NCBI RefSeq assembly: GCF_002078875.1
Contig: NC_034411.1
Location: forward strand, 51,847,695-51,911,694
Length of the DNA: 64,000 nucleotides
Origin: Numida meleagris
Taxonomy: Eukaryota > Chordata > Aves > Galliformes > Numididae
Direction of reading: 5' to 3'
How positions within the stretch are numbered: position 1 is the stretch's first letter; each line of letters begins with the position of its first letter. Both the position numbers and the translations under genes were made by a program. Below the pieces are notes generated by a model. That model saw only the letters and a program-made list of their open reading frames with translations. It searched no databases and was not told where the DNA came from. Shown here piece by piece: positions 25,001 to 40,000 of this stretch.

Positions 25001-28000
25001 TTTAGAGCTAGCAAGCAGATTCTTTCAAGCACAGATCCTTGCACGATATCTTTGTTTTCCTACCTCTTTCTCCTGGACCAGAGAAAGACTTTGGAAGAAG
25101 AAAAAAACATATTTGTTACAATTTGTTTTCCTCTTTTGGTATCTCCTTGTTAAAGGTAATGGTATCTCCTTGTTAAACTCTACCTACCTTCATTCAAACC
25201 TGAAAAATTGATTCTGAGAAAGCAAGACATTGTAACATTTTAATTCCATTATGACAAACATGGCAAGAAAAGATAAAATTTATATTTTGAAGATCTTGAA
25301 GGACATGATCAGAAAGAATTTTAAGTGTATACTGTTCTTTTTCCTTACGGATCCAGTATCCTAAAACTATATTTTCTAATAAGAATCTCGTGAAAACCCG
25401 TGCATTTATACATTGTCACCGTGTTTTCCTTTAAGTCATATTAATACAGAAAGTGTTAAGAAGAGAACAATAACCTAATACTCCATTCTCCATATTCTAA
25501 AGAAATGCAGGAGAATTATTTAGAATCTTAGTTGGTTTACATTCAACTGTTTACCTGATTAAATAACGTGTCACAATATATCTTATGTATTAGTAAAAAT
25601 GTACAAAATACGAGGATAAATCTTTTCTTAGTTGCAAATAAGCATATCTTATTACTCAATAATTTTCAATTCATCTATAGAAAAATAAAAAATATTAATG
25701 AAAAACAAATTTTGAACATTTATTTCAAATCCATGTCTCTGCTTTCAGATTTCATTTGTGATTAAACTGAACAATTTATATAATATCAATTTTAGCTGAA
25801 ATACTTCACAAACACTGGGATATCATCTTTATCTAGGGCACTTCTTTCCATACTGTTACGTACAATATACCAAGGTCTGGCAGACTCTTTTTGCACAGCA
25901 GAACTCTATCTGTTGGATAGTTACGGCTCCCTTTGAGCCTTGACTGCACCTTGATTACATACATCCCCTATTCTTTACCTTGATCAATGAGTTTTCTTGC
26001 TCATATCTATGAGGAAGTCTGTGATGAAGATGGTTGCTCTTGCCCATTGCTTCGACCATATCATTCCTACTGGCATCACGTTACCCTTGTACTTTCTAGC
26101 TGTGTTAGCTTCACTTTTTTTTTATCTCACCAGATAAATTTGATGACTTTCAATGCCAGTTTTATCTTGCCTAAACTGCTGTTTCTCATTTACTCTTGAG
26201 ATACCGATTCCCACCTGACCAGCCCATTATACCAGCTTTTGTCACTAATAAGCCAAATTTTGAAGCAGACACGTTTAACTGCTTTTCCCTTGCTGCTTCT
26301 CAGGCTTGGAAGACTCTCCCTGTAAACACTCACAAAGATACCTGTCTTCCTTCACATTACACTCTTTTATGTTACCAAAACTGACGTTTTTTAGGCTGTT
26401 GGTATTGTACTCATTATCCCGGTCTAGTCTTCTTTTGTTTTTCAGCACCCAGCCACAGTGTCCTCTCTTCTACTACAAGCCCACTGGGACGTTTTTGTCG
26501 GGTTTTTTTGTACTCATGTAAGACACTATACAATAAATTCCTTGCCTGTGCATGAGTATCACAGCAATACAAGTAGCAGCTAATAATGGCACCCCTGGAA
26601 TACTCTTGGAGAGGGAGAGAATTGGTCTGATGTCTGTAAATGCTTCTGAGATAAAATTATGCTACAACTGTACCTCTCTAGCATGACTCTGCTTGCACAT
26701 GGGCCCTTGTTTTTCATGCATCTTCTTTCTCATCGGGGTTGTGACCGCCAAATCATGGAGCCACCTGAATCAGCTCAATCCACCTATTCGTGCAAGCCCA
26801 TTCCCTCAGTGCCTCAGTGCCAGCTTTGAGGTATTTTTATTGCTATTGCTCTTCTTAATCTAGAAATCTGTTCATCACGAACTGGACTTTTTTTAACCAA
26901 AGGTCTCCAAATGACCATTGGATAAGAACGTATTTTATACACTTCCCCAAGACATCTTCTGTAAAAGCAATCTGCCATATTTCTAATAGGAAAGCAAAGC
27001 AAATGTCAATGTCTTCTTTAAGCATTTAGATCAATAATATGTGTATGCCTGGAACAAATTTTCCAAAGACCAGATTTTCAAGAAAGCTCACTTTGAGATG
27101 GGATTTTCTTGTTACCAGAAATGGTGATTGAGGCCAGACTTTTAAGAAAGTTGTCTTTTTACATAAACATCTAAATGATGACCAGGATTACAAAATACTC
27201 AGTGTGCAGCAGCTCTTGTGGAAACTCTCAAAGATTTTCAGGGAGATTCCAGTATGCTGTATTCACTGGAAAATCAAATGACTTATTTTGGAAGCTAAAT
27301 GCGTCACTGTTTGTAAACTGTGGACTAAATGGTGGTTCTGAAGAACTACAAAAATCCTTGACATAGTCTCAGAAAACATGCACAACTGGCTTGTATAATA
27401 CATGCATTTTTTCTTTACTTTTGCAAATTTTTGAGTCCAAGTTTTTACACTACAGGATTTTGTCATACAGTACCATTGTTTTTTGGTTTCTACAGCTAGA
27501 GCTGTGATATGAATCTAGCTCATGGAGAACCAGTAGTCCTGCAATACAAGCACGTAATCTGTATCAGCTGCAAAGCACCCTTCTCCTGGAAGGTGAGCAC
27601 AATTTAGTGGAGTGACACTATGTAAAATGGAAGGTGGAAATAAGGTATGATTTGTTGTCTACTGCAGGATAAATCCCACCAAAATGAAATTAAATAAGAG
27701 TTTTGAGAATCAAGAGTTTCCAGCTTATGCAGAGAGCCGTGTTGTGATTAACCAAAATCCAGGAAACTGTCATTCAGAAACATGGGACACCACACAACAC
27801 AAGGTGTCTTTTGTCTCATTTTCGGACTCACTGACTGTGCTGGTGCAGGTGGTCAACTCAGACAAATCCTTTCAGAAATTTTAGATTCAATCAGCTCTAT
27901 TTTTTGTTCATGCTATTGCTACTGAAGTTCTGTTCAAGAAAACACCTACTGCAATACAACTATTTTAATTGTTAGAAAGCTTCCTTTAATTTCCAGTCCA

Positions 28001-31000
28001 AACGTATTTCAAGCCTCTGTTTATGCCTTTCTACTTGTGCCAGCATTGTCCTTCAGCCATAGTCTCTCCTGGCTGTACACCAATTTGTTACATTCATCAA
28101 ATGCACTCAAGACTCAGGCTCTGTTTTGCTAGGCTGAGCAAGAACATCTGTCTCATAAACCTCTCTGCATTAACTCCAGTTTTGAATTCACCCTTCTTGA
28201 GGCCAGATGAACAGATCTGTATATCTGCAGACTTCCAGCTTTTTCTTACTGAATAATGTCAACAGTACCGTATGCAAAAGACCTTGTAACAGAGGAAGGG
28301 TAGAAACCTGAAGGAGGGAGGAGAAAGAAGCTGGTGTAACATCTGACCTAAAGTAACCACATTTAAATATCTCTTTTTGTTTCCAAGATAAAAAAGGAAA
28401 GAAAACAATACAAAACAAAACAAACACAGGCTGATTGCTTAACTGTTGCATAAGATGTAAACAGTTAAATCAAGACAGAATATCTATAACATCTTCACTG
28501 TTAGCTGCATACTTCTACATTTTCTTGGTCTATAAGATACTTGGAAAGCTAACAGGCATGTAAATTTCTACATTCCCTTATACTATCTGTATAGATATTT
28601 TCAAACAATTCAATGATTAGTCTGCTAAAACCATGTCTACAATCTTATTCCTGGAGCCGCATTAGGCTATTTTTTTCTATAAAAGAAAAAAACAAAAACA
28701 AAAACAAACAGCAGCTTTACAAATTAGGAGCTTTCCTCTACCACTGCTATTATGTGGGTGAAAGCCTGCACCTCTCATGTCAGCCTACTGGCAGGAGCCT
28801 GCCTGGCTGACTTAGTGGATGGCTTCTGCCCAAACAAAGTTTTATCTAAAGTACCTTTCCTTTTTAGAAAACTTGGATTCAGTCTCATTTACATAGTTCA
28901 GGTGACGAATAGAAGATATACTATTCTTAGAATAACTAGTTGTAGGCCAGCAAATAACTCAGCTAGACTGAGACCTACAAGTAGATTCTTTGGGAGTCAG
29001 GCAAAAAAAACACCAATAAACTTTTACATATGGTGCACATAACAATGATCTACAGAGCTGAGGGGTGTAGGAAACCAGCTTACAACATAAGAGAGAGGAA
29101 AGTTTGTCTTGTCTCTCACAGTGAGTGGTTCGCAGAATTGATCTGCTGAGAGGCTCCTGTATAAGGTGCTGGAAGATGAGGGACACTACTTTGAATTCAA
29201 CAGTTGTTGGTTATTTGGTTTGTTGTTTTTTTTTCCACTTAGGGGAAATAAAGCAAAGGCCTCTGAGAAAAGAAATTCAGAAAATGTGAGTTTAAGAACA
29301 TTCCCTTGTATGCAAATTAGAGTGTTGGTCAGCAAATATGCATACTCGTAAGATCAGAGCTTGTGACGCCAGCTGTCTTCTGTTTGTCCATGAGAAAAAC
29401 AGAAGATCAAATTTAAAGGTACATATAAGAGACAGTGACAAAATGTACAGGAAAGAACTTCTCAACTCAACATTCTAAAACATTTGCCAGCTCTCAGATC
29501 AGTTATGCTATGGGGGAAAAGCACTATACAGATGGATCCTATTAATTCATTTGGAAACAGGACTACAAATTGTTTCCTTCACTGAAATACATGAGAAAAC
29601 CTAAGAGGACCTCAGGTCTGCTATAAATGTATAGGAACATTTCAGAAGCTTATATTCCGTATCACTCAAGAACACCCACTGCACCCACAAGAGAGCTCCA
29701 GCTTCCTGCAGTGCAGTTATTTATCACTCATACCTGACTGATAGTAGTCAGAATGAAACTTCTTATCACTTTTTTTCCAGGTAGTATCTCACTAATGGTT
29801 ACTGAACCTTTCACTTCTTCAACTTAAGCTAACAATGAAATTATCTACCAGAATCACAAAAAGACTTATCTTGCCATGTCAGAAATGAGTAAGATCAAAG
29901 TTTACAAACAACTCAGATGCAAACCCAGGGCTCTCTGTGTGTCTGAATGTCAGAGACATCCTGGGAAGGTGTGAAGGAGAAAAGGAGCTCTGACACAGTA
30001 CCAGGAGGTTTTACAACGTGCAGCAAGCATGCTGTGCCATCATGCTACGTCCCTATGCTTACAGTGGGAAACAGCTACAATTTTGCTATCTATTCTACCC
30101 ATGCTGCTTTTGCCCTTCTCCAACACTCTTGTAAGGTACAAGAAAAAGAAAGAAGGGGATCCATGGATCCCCTATGCAAGGTTCATACCTCATTGGGAGC
30201 CAGGAGTGCTGGGGTCCACAGGGGCTCCTTCAGACAAGTGCCACTGATCAGGAGTCATGGCATGCCAGTACAGCCCAGCCTGCTGGCCAGACAGCTGGCA
30301 CGTACTCTGGCATGCTGCCTGCCCACGTGCTGCTCTGTATCCCTTCCAGCATGCTCAGAGAGAATGGCTGCAGTTGAGCTCTGTGTTTTCAGCAAAAGAT
30401 GCTAGTAACTTGTAGTCAAAACAAAACAAACTAAGGAAAAAAAGTATTCAGAACTCAACCCAGTACACGTATAATGTGAATAAACAATGTGAGAAAAAGA
30501 TCCAGGGCTCTGCTTTCCCATCTGCAAAGCTTAATCACCCAATCACCTGTATCACCAGCTTCTTATTATGCTGCCATAAAGGAGAAATTTCCTTTTAAAC
30601 ACCCTGTTTGGATGATTGACATATCATTGCTACAAAGAGTAATGGTCACACTACGAAATTTCAAAAGAGTTTTTTCCCAAATATGAAAGACACCCACAAG
30701 CAGAGGGTGCAAAATTTGCAAGGATGTCTGGCAGCACAGGCAGCCGCTTTCAGGCTGCTGCTTCACTCACTTTTGCTTAACTCATTTCTACATTATGTGG
30801 CTGAGCTGACTGTTTTTGCCCTGTTGATACTGCATTTCTGTGGCTCATGCTAAAACATTTTTCCCGTGACTTCTTTTAACTCCAGACACGTTCCCTGCTC
30901 CATGATGCATTGCTGCCAACTCTTACCACTTGACCACTGTGCCTGCCCCACTTGGTCTTTTTAAACTTCCAGCATCAACAGTAATCATCATACTTATACA

Positions 31001-34000
31001 GGAAGCTCATTTTCAAGACCAATTTGAACCAGAAAGCAAGTAAAAGCTAATACCATTTCATAAAGGAGTTTTAAAATAACCTGGTAACTTCCAGGGGCTG
31101 AGCTGCATTTTTTGTAACACTTCGATTTGGCAGCAGTTTGCAGCATACCATGCTGCTAAACAGCAGGAATTATTCCTGTCTTCAGGTCTTACAAACATGG
31201 AAAGTGCAAAGAACTTCCTGTAAGATATACACATAAGAGTTTGTGACTCTAAACAGCCTAACATCAACCTCTATAAAAACCATCTTGAATCCACTGCTCG
31301 TGACAGTCCAGCTAGTATTCACTCCACCTATCTCAACTCTTCTGACAGAGGCTGTGATCTAGAACAGCAGCATGTTTTATGGTCCGAGCAGAGGACACTG
31401 CCAGGTATACCCACAGTCCTGCCACAGCTCTGATATTGATGCTCTGTGAGCATTAGCAAACCATCACATCAGCAGCTCATTTCTCCCTCTGCCAGTGGGT
31501 GTGGGTGCATCTGCAGGCCTTATTCTTTAACAGATTGACTCACCTTCTTGCTTAATTTGTGATAAAGTGATAGCTATATAAGCCTTGGCACTGAGCCTAC
31601 TCTTGTACAGCAATCATTTCAAATTTCTTTAAGGTCAGCACAATCTACAGAGAGAGCTGAATGAAATAACGTGTTTGAAATAGATACTGAACCTTCCCCT
31701 TTTCAATACAGTTCTGTATTCTGCAGCGTCAGCTAGATGGGATTTCAGTAGTTAGAACTGTGTATCTCTAAAAAAAAATGCACCTTAGGAAAACTTCCAT
31801 GATCTGACAGGTCCAGAAGGCTGTATTTAGGGATGCATAAAATAACAAGTGATCTGATCTAACCCCAAAGTTAACCTGAATCATTTTAAAGGAGGTTTCC
31901 ACAGCTTTAGCAAATCTTTTTTCCTGACCCAATACACATCTGGTTCTAGTTGACATAAAAAGATATACATACTTAAATGTCATGAAAAAAAGCTAATTAT
32001 GTATTTTGGACTTGTTGGGAGACGGTAAATACTAGAAATCTCATAAGAAGGGCAGTTCTCCTTGGAAATCGAGCCACTTTTTACACAGTCAAGCGATTTA
32101 CATAGTTCAGAGAAGAATTCAAATTATTGTGTCAGCTGAACTGACCCTCTCAACCTCCAGAGGCTCATTCATCACTAGGTAGAGGTTACTAGGAAACATT
32201 GGAAAGACTGCTCTAACAGCCAGCCACAAAGTTCTTGGTCTTTTGTATCCTTGCTCTTTCCTGTAGAAAATCCAATAGATGGAGCAGCATTTAAGAACAC
32301 CCACTTTTTCTTTTTTCTTTTTTTTTTTTGACAGGGAAAAGAAGTGGTCCAGTGTTCAAGATGCTAGAGAAAAACGTTAAATGCAGTTCAAGCCCTTGTG
32401 ATTTCACTTTAGTTTTTAACTTCTCCTTATTCAGTCAAACTTTGTCACCAAAGTGAATCTGAATAAAGGTAACAAAATTAACATGGACCTTGAGATTTGG
32501 GGCACAGTGAAATGGGCACAGAGGATTTAGTGCATTTTATCTATAGAAAATCATATAGACATAAAGGACATTTTCCATAAAGGAGCTGGACTCAGTTTAT
32601 AGTAGTAATATATTCCCTTGAATATTTCTGAAGAGCTGGAATATAATTGTTTAAGAGGTAATGAAAACCAATGGGAACGAGCTGCAGTAGTTATTTTCAA
32701 AATGACACATAGTTTTCCAGTAGCTTAAACACTTGAGCATTTAACCTATGAGCTGCTTCTGCAATGGTATTGCAAGGTGATGCATAAGCACTTTGTGTTT
32801 TCTTTCACAAAAGGAAAACCTGAAACCAAAGCTTGCCCACATCTACAACAAAAGGTTCACGCTGAATTCAGAAACATCTCTGCACATATTTTCATGCTCA
32901 GACCATGCTTCTCTTTGTTACCTTACTACATCCATAGTAAAATGCATCCCTACCCATGATGAAATACTGGTGTTTTCGTATCTTCTTGGCAGGTTCTGCT
33001 GGCATCCTTGTTGCAGAATAGAACTTACAGCATGTATTGGTGCTAATGGAAGAACATGTTAATGCTTTAAGTAGGGGAAAAACAATTTGTGATAAATGTG
33101 TTCATTTACCTTTTTGATCTTCTTTTTTCCCTTCCAATGCAGATGGTTTCTCTGATAAAGTGCCATTATCTCCGCTGGCTTTTACTGCATTTTCTTCCTG
33201 TATGGTTTCTTCTCCAAGAGCTATGGTGTGTCCATTTGAAGTTTCAAAATTTACTGTTACATCACCATCTGAAATAAAAATTAAAAAGCCATCGTCCAAA
33301 TTAACTGCTTGCTTTGCACTTACTAACAATACAACTCTCTGCTTTCAAGTTACCATGGAAGCAAAGCAGAAAGACTTACTGAAGTGTATAATGGGCTCTG
33401 AAAAGTAACTCTAAATGATCTCCATAGGCTGCCAGGTCTTTGAGTGGATATCTCTGCAGTAGTGGGCCTACTTTCCAGGTGCACCTTCAAGGCTCCATCT
33501 TCTGATTGTGAACTCCGTACACATTAGCATCCCATACTCTTCCTCCCCACATCTTGGTTTACATAGCTGAGAGACAACCATGTGGAACACCATGTATCTA
33601 TAATGTGTTTCCAAAGGTCCCAGATCTGGACCTGCACAGAGCTGCAGAACTACTGTGTTGCATCCCAGTGGCATATCAGCCAGGAATCAGGCAGGAATTT
33701 TCAGAATATATGTGATCAATTCCCAAATGTGATGATAATTAACGATAACAAGTCATTATCCAATCTTAAGAATCACGGTGAAGCTTCCTTGTAACATATT
33801 ACATACTGTTTCTGCATTTTCAAGTCCAATTATTTCCCAAATCTGATGACTGACTTATCCAAACTGTCTCAGCTATGTTTTCTTTTTCCTCCTGAAAAAA
33901 AAATTTCTTTTTCTTCCTTATTTGTGTCTATATTCCTGAAAAATGCTGCGTACTCTTGCTCGCTCACAGCTTTCTCTATTGGCTAGTATCTGTTCTCTAT

Positions 34001-37000
34001 TCTATGCATTTTAAAATCACCGCTGATTTTCTTCTCTGGTTATTTCCAAGTCTTGTTATCTGTAGGTTGCTCACACCACACCTGCAGTTCTCAGAGATGA
34101 TAGCCCACCTCCTACAGGATGCTCGTGCTATCCAAAATTTATGCAACTTTACCTGTAATGTCTTCTTTTTCCTCCTGTTGCTTCTTCATTAATTGTGGTA
34201 ATTCCACTCTCTTCTTCTCCTTGTTAGGTGCTGTGAGATCTGGATGTTGGCAGTTCCCTCATTTCAATACAATTATGCAGCCTCTCTCTTACTCCCTTAG
34301 GTTGCTCTGTGGATTAAGCTGATGGTTTCATTCTCACCCACAGAACTAACTTTCACTTGATGTGTAAAAACGATGTGTAAAATCTAAGTTCTGCCTTCTT
34401 AACCTTGTCTCATTCACTATAGCTGATATTTGCACACGGCTTTCTTCTTGTTTGACTGCAACATTCAACTTCTTCAGCTTCTTCCTTCCAGATGCATGTA
34501 AATGCACTTCCCTTTCTGCCTCCACATGTAAGATTCCCACCTTACTTATGTTCTGCTAACATCTCATCTACACCCTTGCCACTTCCCAACTCTTTCTTCT
34601 CCATTCCTTGTGAAAAACTGTCACTTCTTCACATTTCTTACCTCTTACAACACTCCATGCCATTTCTTCATCTAGCTTTCAGCTCTGTTGTCATTCCTTC
34701 TAACTAGCTTCACAAGGCTCAACCACTGTCTTCCCTGTGTTTCTGTTTTCGGACCATTCAAAACAATCCTATATTGTTTATTCTTCCAAACTGCTCCTTA
34801 AAGATTATAATTTTCATCAGACAAGAAACACAGAGTGATGAGGGCAGCACAGACTGGACTGATGGTCTTCTTAAGAGGGGAGAAAATTTTTCACCATTAC
34901 ATCCTTTTCCCCCTTTTAAGAGTGGAATAGCAGGTCAAGGACATAAAAGACCAAGGCAAACACATTTTCAGAACAAATGATACTCCTTACATTCAAACTG
35001 TTTTTGACCTGAAATGTTAACACCTTTCATTAACTGAGCCAACAGTCTAAATGCAATTTGCAACCATCAATCAATAAGGTCACGCAGCTGCCCAAAAAAG
35101 CACATAGCAAAAAATGTACAAAATCACATATGGGCAAATTGAGGCGTGGAGATTTCACGTTTCTTGTTTTAAGTCACAGATAGTGGCAGAAACAAGCTAA
35201 GAAGCCAGCTATGCTGGATGTCACATTTTAGTAATTGGACAACACTGTAAAGACAAGTGATGTTACATGTTAACGAATAAGCCCTCTACTTCCAAATATC
35301 AACGTGTGCAGTTCTTCAGCTCAGGTAGACCAGCACAATTTCTAGGATAGATCTGTTTTTGGAAATAATGGAGTTCTCAGACTTCTTGATAAAGTGATGA
35401 ACGGTTTAATTTTAAGCTACTGAAAATTATTTTAATCACTTGATTATTTTCCCATCTAGATTTATAGATACTTTGGATATTATTATATCCAAAAGAATAC
35501 TACTAGAGGCATTTCAGAAACATAACCAGAGGTGGGGCAGAGGTGCTAATCACGGTTTACCCATACATTTCCAGGCATAATTTTTGGGTTGTTAACTCTA
35601 AATTCTTTCCAAACAATGAGTGTTTTCCCCGCAGACTTTAATATTCCTGCCATTTGTGAATATAGCATGTGTGATAGCGGTGAGATCTGTATGATCCCAG
35701 CACTGGTTCTTTTTGATACTGAAATGGCAGCTATCCCTGTTTACAGGAAGCATAAAAATATTTGAAGATACGGCCAGAAGTGAGGTGGCGTTTCTTGGCA
35801 GAAGCAGCTCCAGAACACGTATCTTTTCACTCCAACTTTGTTTCATTCAGCTGGCTCAAATTATTTCTCACATTCCTCAGCTTTATCTCCTTATAACTGG
35901 TTATACTACACAGAAACAATGCAATAGGGATTTTCCCATCCATGTTTAGCACTTAGGAGCTAAATTCTAGGTAATGTGTTATCACCTTGCTCAGGCATTT
36001 CCTTCAGCACTCCCCTTCTTATGAGCTCCTCTCTGCTTTGTCTTGTCGAAATCTTCCTTTCCAACACTAAAGAAAAAGCACAGTTAAGAACAGATTTATT
36101 CTCATACTGAAAATACTTGTGAAAAATGGAGAAAAGGATTAAGAACCCCTGATAAGTCTTGTTTCCTTCTGCTCTACAGGAGAAGAGGTCTGGGTTTTCA
36201 GGGACACTCTCCCACAACTTCAGCCACAAAAGGTGGGATTCATCTGATCCAGTGTCTTCAGCTGAGCTAGGTTCAATGAGGCTTCCTTCACAGTCAAAGG
36301 GAAAATGTACTTCCAGAGTGAAATTGAACTCATCCAAGCACTGACATTTAATACTTAAAAGCACCTCTTTATCACTGACTGGAATGACCACGCCAGCTCA
36401 AAATACCTTCACCCACTCTTACAGATGTTTTGAGAGACAAATCCTGCTCACAGCAAGCAATATTTTTGGTCAAGTCATTAAACTGCTCACAGAGTAAACT
36501 TTGCATAACTATTCTAAATAAAAGAATAAAAATAAATCTTTAAAAGAAGTTAGAAAGTTCTGTTCTAAAAGGGAATAACATCTTCACCCAGGCTGGTTGG
36601 CTGTCATGGAAATAAATGAAGCATCTTGTTTTTAGATTAAAAAATTGTATCCATAGAACACACACACAAAAGATTGTGACATCAAACATTTTAATTATTG
36701 TTTATTTCCCATGGGAAAAATGTAGAACAGTTTTATAGGGAAAAGTATTTACAGATGGCAAAATAGAGTAATTCCCCACTCCACCCTACCCCTACACCCA
36801 CACAATTTGGTCAGTCATCTGGGAAGCCACTGTAATCATTTATGGAACTCTGGTGCACGGTTCAGAAAACGTGAACATCGCTGTTGTAAAGTCCTCTCTT
36901 CGCTGCATTGTTAGCAGAAGTTAATCACCTATCCCAATTCTGTTCGCATATGAGCATCAAAACCCAAGTGATGTTTGCAGCTCAAGCTGAGGTCATGCAG

Positions 37001-40000
37001 AGAAGCTTCAGCAGCGCTGGACTTCATCCTATTAATGATGTGGGATAGGGTGATTTATCTCATCAACTAATTCAAACATTCTGGTAATCCAATTACTCTC
37101 TAGTGCAAGTCTAATTGCTGTATGCAGATTAAATACTGCAAGAAGTATTTTCAATCTCACTTGAGCTGGACTAGTTTGAGTGAAGTCACATGGTGAAGTG
37201 AGTGCTACAGTGCGGACAGAGAAAGTCCTCATGCACGATTCAGGAATTTACCCTGCATGGTAGCAGCTGACAAACATCTTTCCCAGCAGCAGACAGCTCT
37301 GGCTGCTGACTCACAACTAGGCTGGCTGAATTCGGACACCTGAAGGAATTGCTACTTTCAGCTTTCCACCCCCCTGCTCTGCCATGGAAAGGGACTGTTG
37401 CACAGAACATGGAGCAGATTCTGTGCTCTCAGCTTTACAGCACTGATTTTATTTCTTGTTCTGCAAAGCATGCGGATTCATCCACTGCTCCACATGGGAC
37501 ATGTTTCCCTACCAAGAAAGCAACAGCTTCTGGCACAAGAACCAGTGGTAGTAACCTTTGCAACTGTGCTAGGCTAAGCTACTCGCATCTGTAAGGAGCC
37601 CATGAGCTCATTACAGCTGCCCACTCCCCTGTCCTTCCCAATGACACCCCCGTGACCTGACCACATAGGCAGCCACCTCAATGAGCTCTCCATTTAGCTA
37701 ATACACAGGGAGTGATTTTCTGCCAGTCTGACTTCCAAAACTGGCTCCTAGCACAATTGGTTGAACAATACGAGGCACTGGAGAGGCAGAAGCATAGCAC
37801 TGCCAGCTTCATTTGGCTTCATTTATGCTGGAAGTTGATCCCAACCCTGTTAAGCAGCTGCTTGGACTGAATTCCTCACAAAAATTACTGCTGGTGCAAA
37901 AGTCAGGGCAGAAAGGCATAGCTGGGAACAGGGGTGAGCATGGCTGCCTGAATGCAGATCAGTTGAGACTGCATTCCCAAGTTACATTCTTAAACAGCTC
38001 TTTCAATTTTTCCCCTTTGCTTTTTAAAGTATATACCTTCCAACTGCATGCCACACAAGTTATTTACACAGCAAGCAAAGCACAGGAATGTGCGATATTC
38101 TAGCAAGTTTTTCTTCATGTAGGTGAACATTTACCCCCACAAAGACCTCTGGAGAAGAGAACATGGACAGTGAGGCCAGAGGACTACGCAAGCAGCCACT
38201 GACCAAGGGCTGTAATCTTCCCAGAAAGTAAGTATATTTATTAGCAGAGCGAAATCTCCTTTGATATGGAACCAACGGATGAACTCTTTGTGCAGATAGC
38301 TTATACCTGTTTTAGAATCAATCATTAAGGTTGGAAAAGACCACTTAAGATCATCTAATCCAACTGGCAACCCATTACCATCCATGCCCAACAACCACGT
38401 CCCTCAGTGCCTATCCTTTTGTTGCTGGCAATACAAATACTCGCTTATTATTTCAGTTATTGGAAGTATAATTTACTTCCTACCTTTTTTTTCCCCTCTG
38501 ATTTTTTGCTCCTGTTTTACTGGCTACAGTGAAAGCAGATGCTCTCTCATATATTTCTTTTTGAAATTTAATCTAATACCTCTTGAAAATAATTATATTC
38601 TTTCCATTAAATTCAATAACATTGAATCTGACTGGCTACCTATGTCTTTTTTGAAGTTTTCAGGATGATGTATTTTTTCAGTTCCGCAACACTGTATTAC
38701 ACTTAATGAAGAGTCATAGAAAACACCGTTTGGCATTAAAATACACTGACACCTTACACTTCCACTTGAAGAACTCAAAGATCTGTATTGACATTACATA
38801 GATTTCATTATGTCCTTTAGATTATCTCCATTTTACAGATTAGAATATTTATGAACAGATAAGAAGCTTAAGCCCAAATCCTTAATCATCTAAAATGCTA
38901 GCTATAAGTGTTGTTTTTATTTAAACTGATTAAACTCAGTTAATTCAGCTTAAAATGATAATTTATTTAAAATATTATTTGACTCACGGAAAGAACATTA
39001 GAAAGTATGTTAGCGTTCACTGTAAGTGTCTCAATTTTAATTCCTACAAAAAGGCAGAATTTTAATTTAAATAAAAGTGATCAAAAATATGCACCCTTGT
39101 GTAAGAGGAATGAGTATACTGTCATACTGTCTACTCACGAGCCTGCACTGGGTGCTATTTAGCCAAGGTGGACTCATCATTTTAATTTATTGCTTATTAA
39201 GACTTTTCACTATGTAATACATTTCACATTTACACAGCCAACTATCTAGAGCATAACAGCTCGGTTGCACTAAGCTTAAGGGTCTCAAATATTTAGCTGA
39301 GCAAATCACATTAGACTGCTGTTATGTTTCAATAAGCTCTCTTAAAATAACGTTCTTTTTGCAAAGTCAAGCATTTGGAATTTAAGAAATGTTTGAATGT
39401 GGGTTGACAAGTTTGGAGATGGTACAGCTTTTATTTGCTTGTTATGTGTTTTACCTTTACAACCCCTGGCTCACTTAGAATACAAACTGCACTGGTGTCT
39501 CCACTAACTTCAGTTGTAACTAAGAGAAAGCAAGTCAATTTATCACACTGCACGTAGCCTTGAACTGCAGCCCTCATTTACTTGAGTAAATCTTACTTGT
39601 CCAAGGGATCCCACAAACGTGTATTTTTAGCCCAACATAAATAACAGCAAAACCAATCAAAATAACTGCCTACCTCAAAAAGCAGTTCCCATCCCTACCT
39701 ACCTGCTCCCTCAAAAAGAAGACTTACCAACATTCAGCAGCTACAAACCTCAAATAGTCTTAGGAACCCATTATTTCATTTAAAGAGTAATGTGAGATTC
39801 TGGATACTCTCCAGTCTTTAGTTTTGCTCATCCAAGAGAAGCTCAGGAGAATTCCAAATTTTAATTTTTCTCTGACCCAGTAAGAGCTAAACTTGCCTCC
39901 TGCTTCCTGCCTGCACACACTCTCACAGGGCAGCTTTGAAGTGGCATCTACTTCATGTCAAGACTTTAACTGCTGCCTTCTTTGCCTTCTGAGTAAAACA

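Larger units (their letters stand above)
23327..33109 (-). other. PHACTR2: PHACTR2 intron 4
   Basis: About 9.8 kb, the longest fully contained intron, donor GTAAAT. Very AT-rich at 25300-25800. It contains an exact 18-bp direct repeat (25137-25177) and an (AAAAAC)n stretch near 28685-28708. No CR1 copies or genes were recognised. The plus frame at 29947-30405 looks like chance. Confidence 0.85.
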
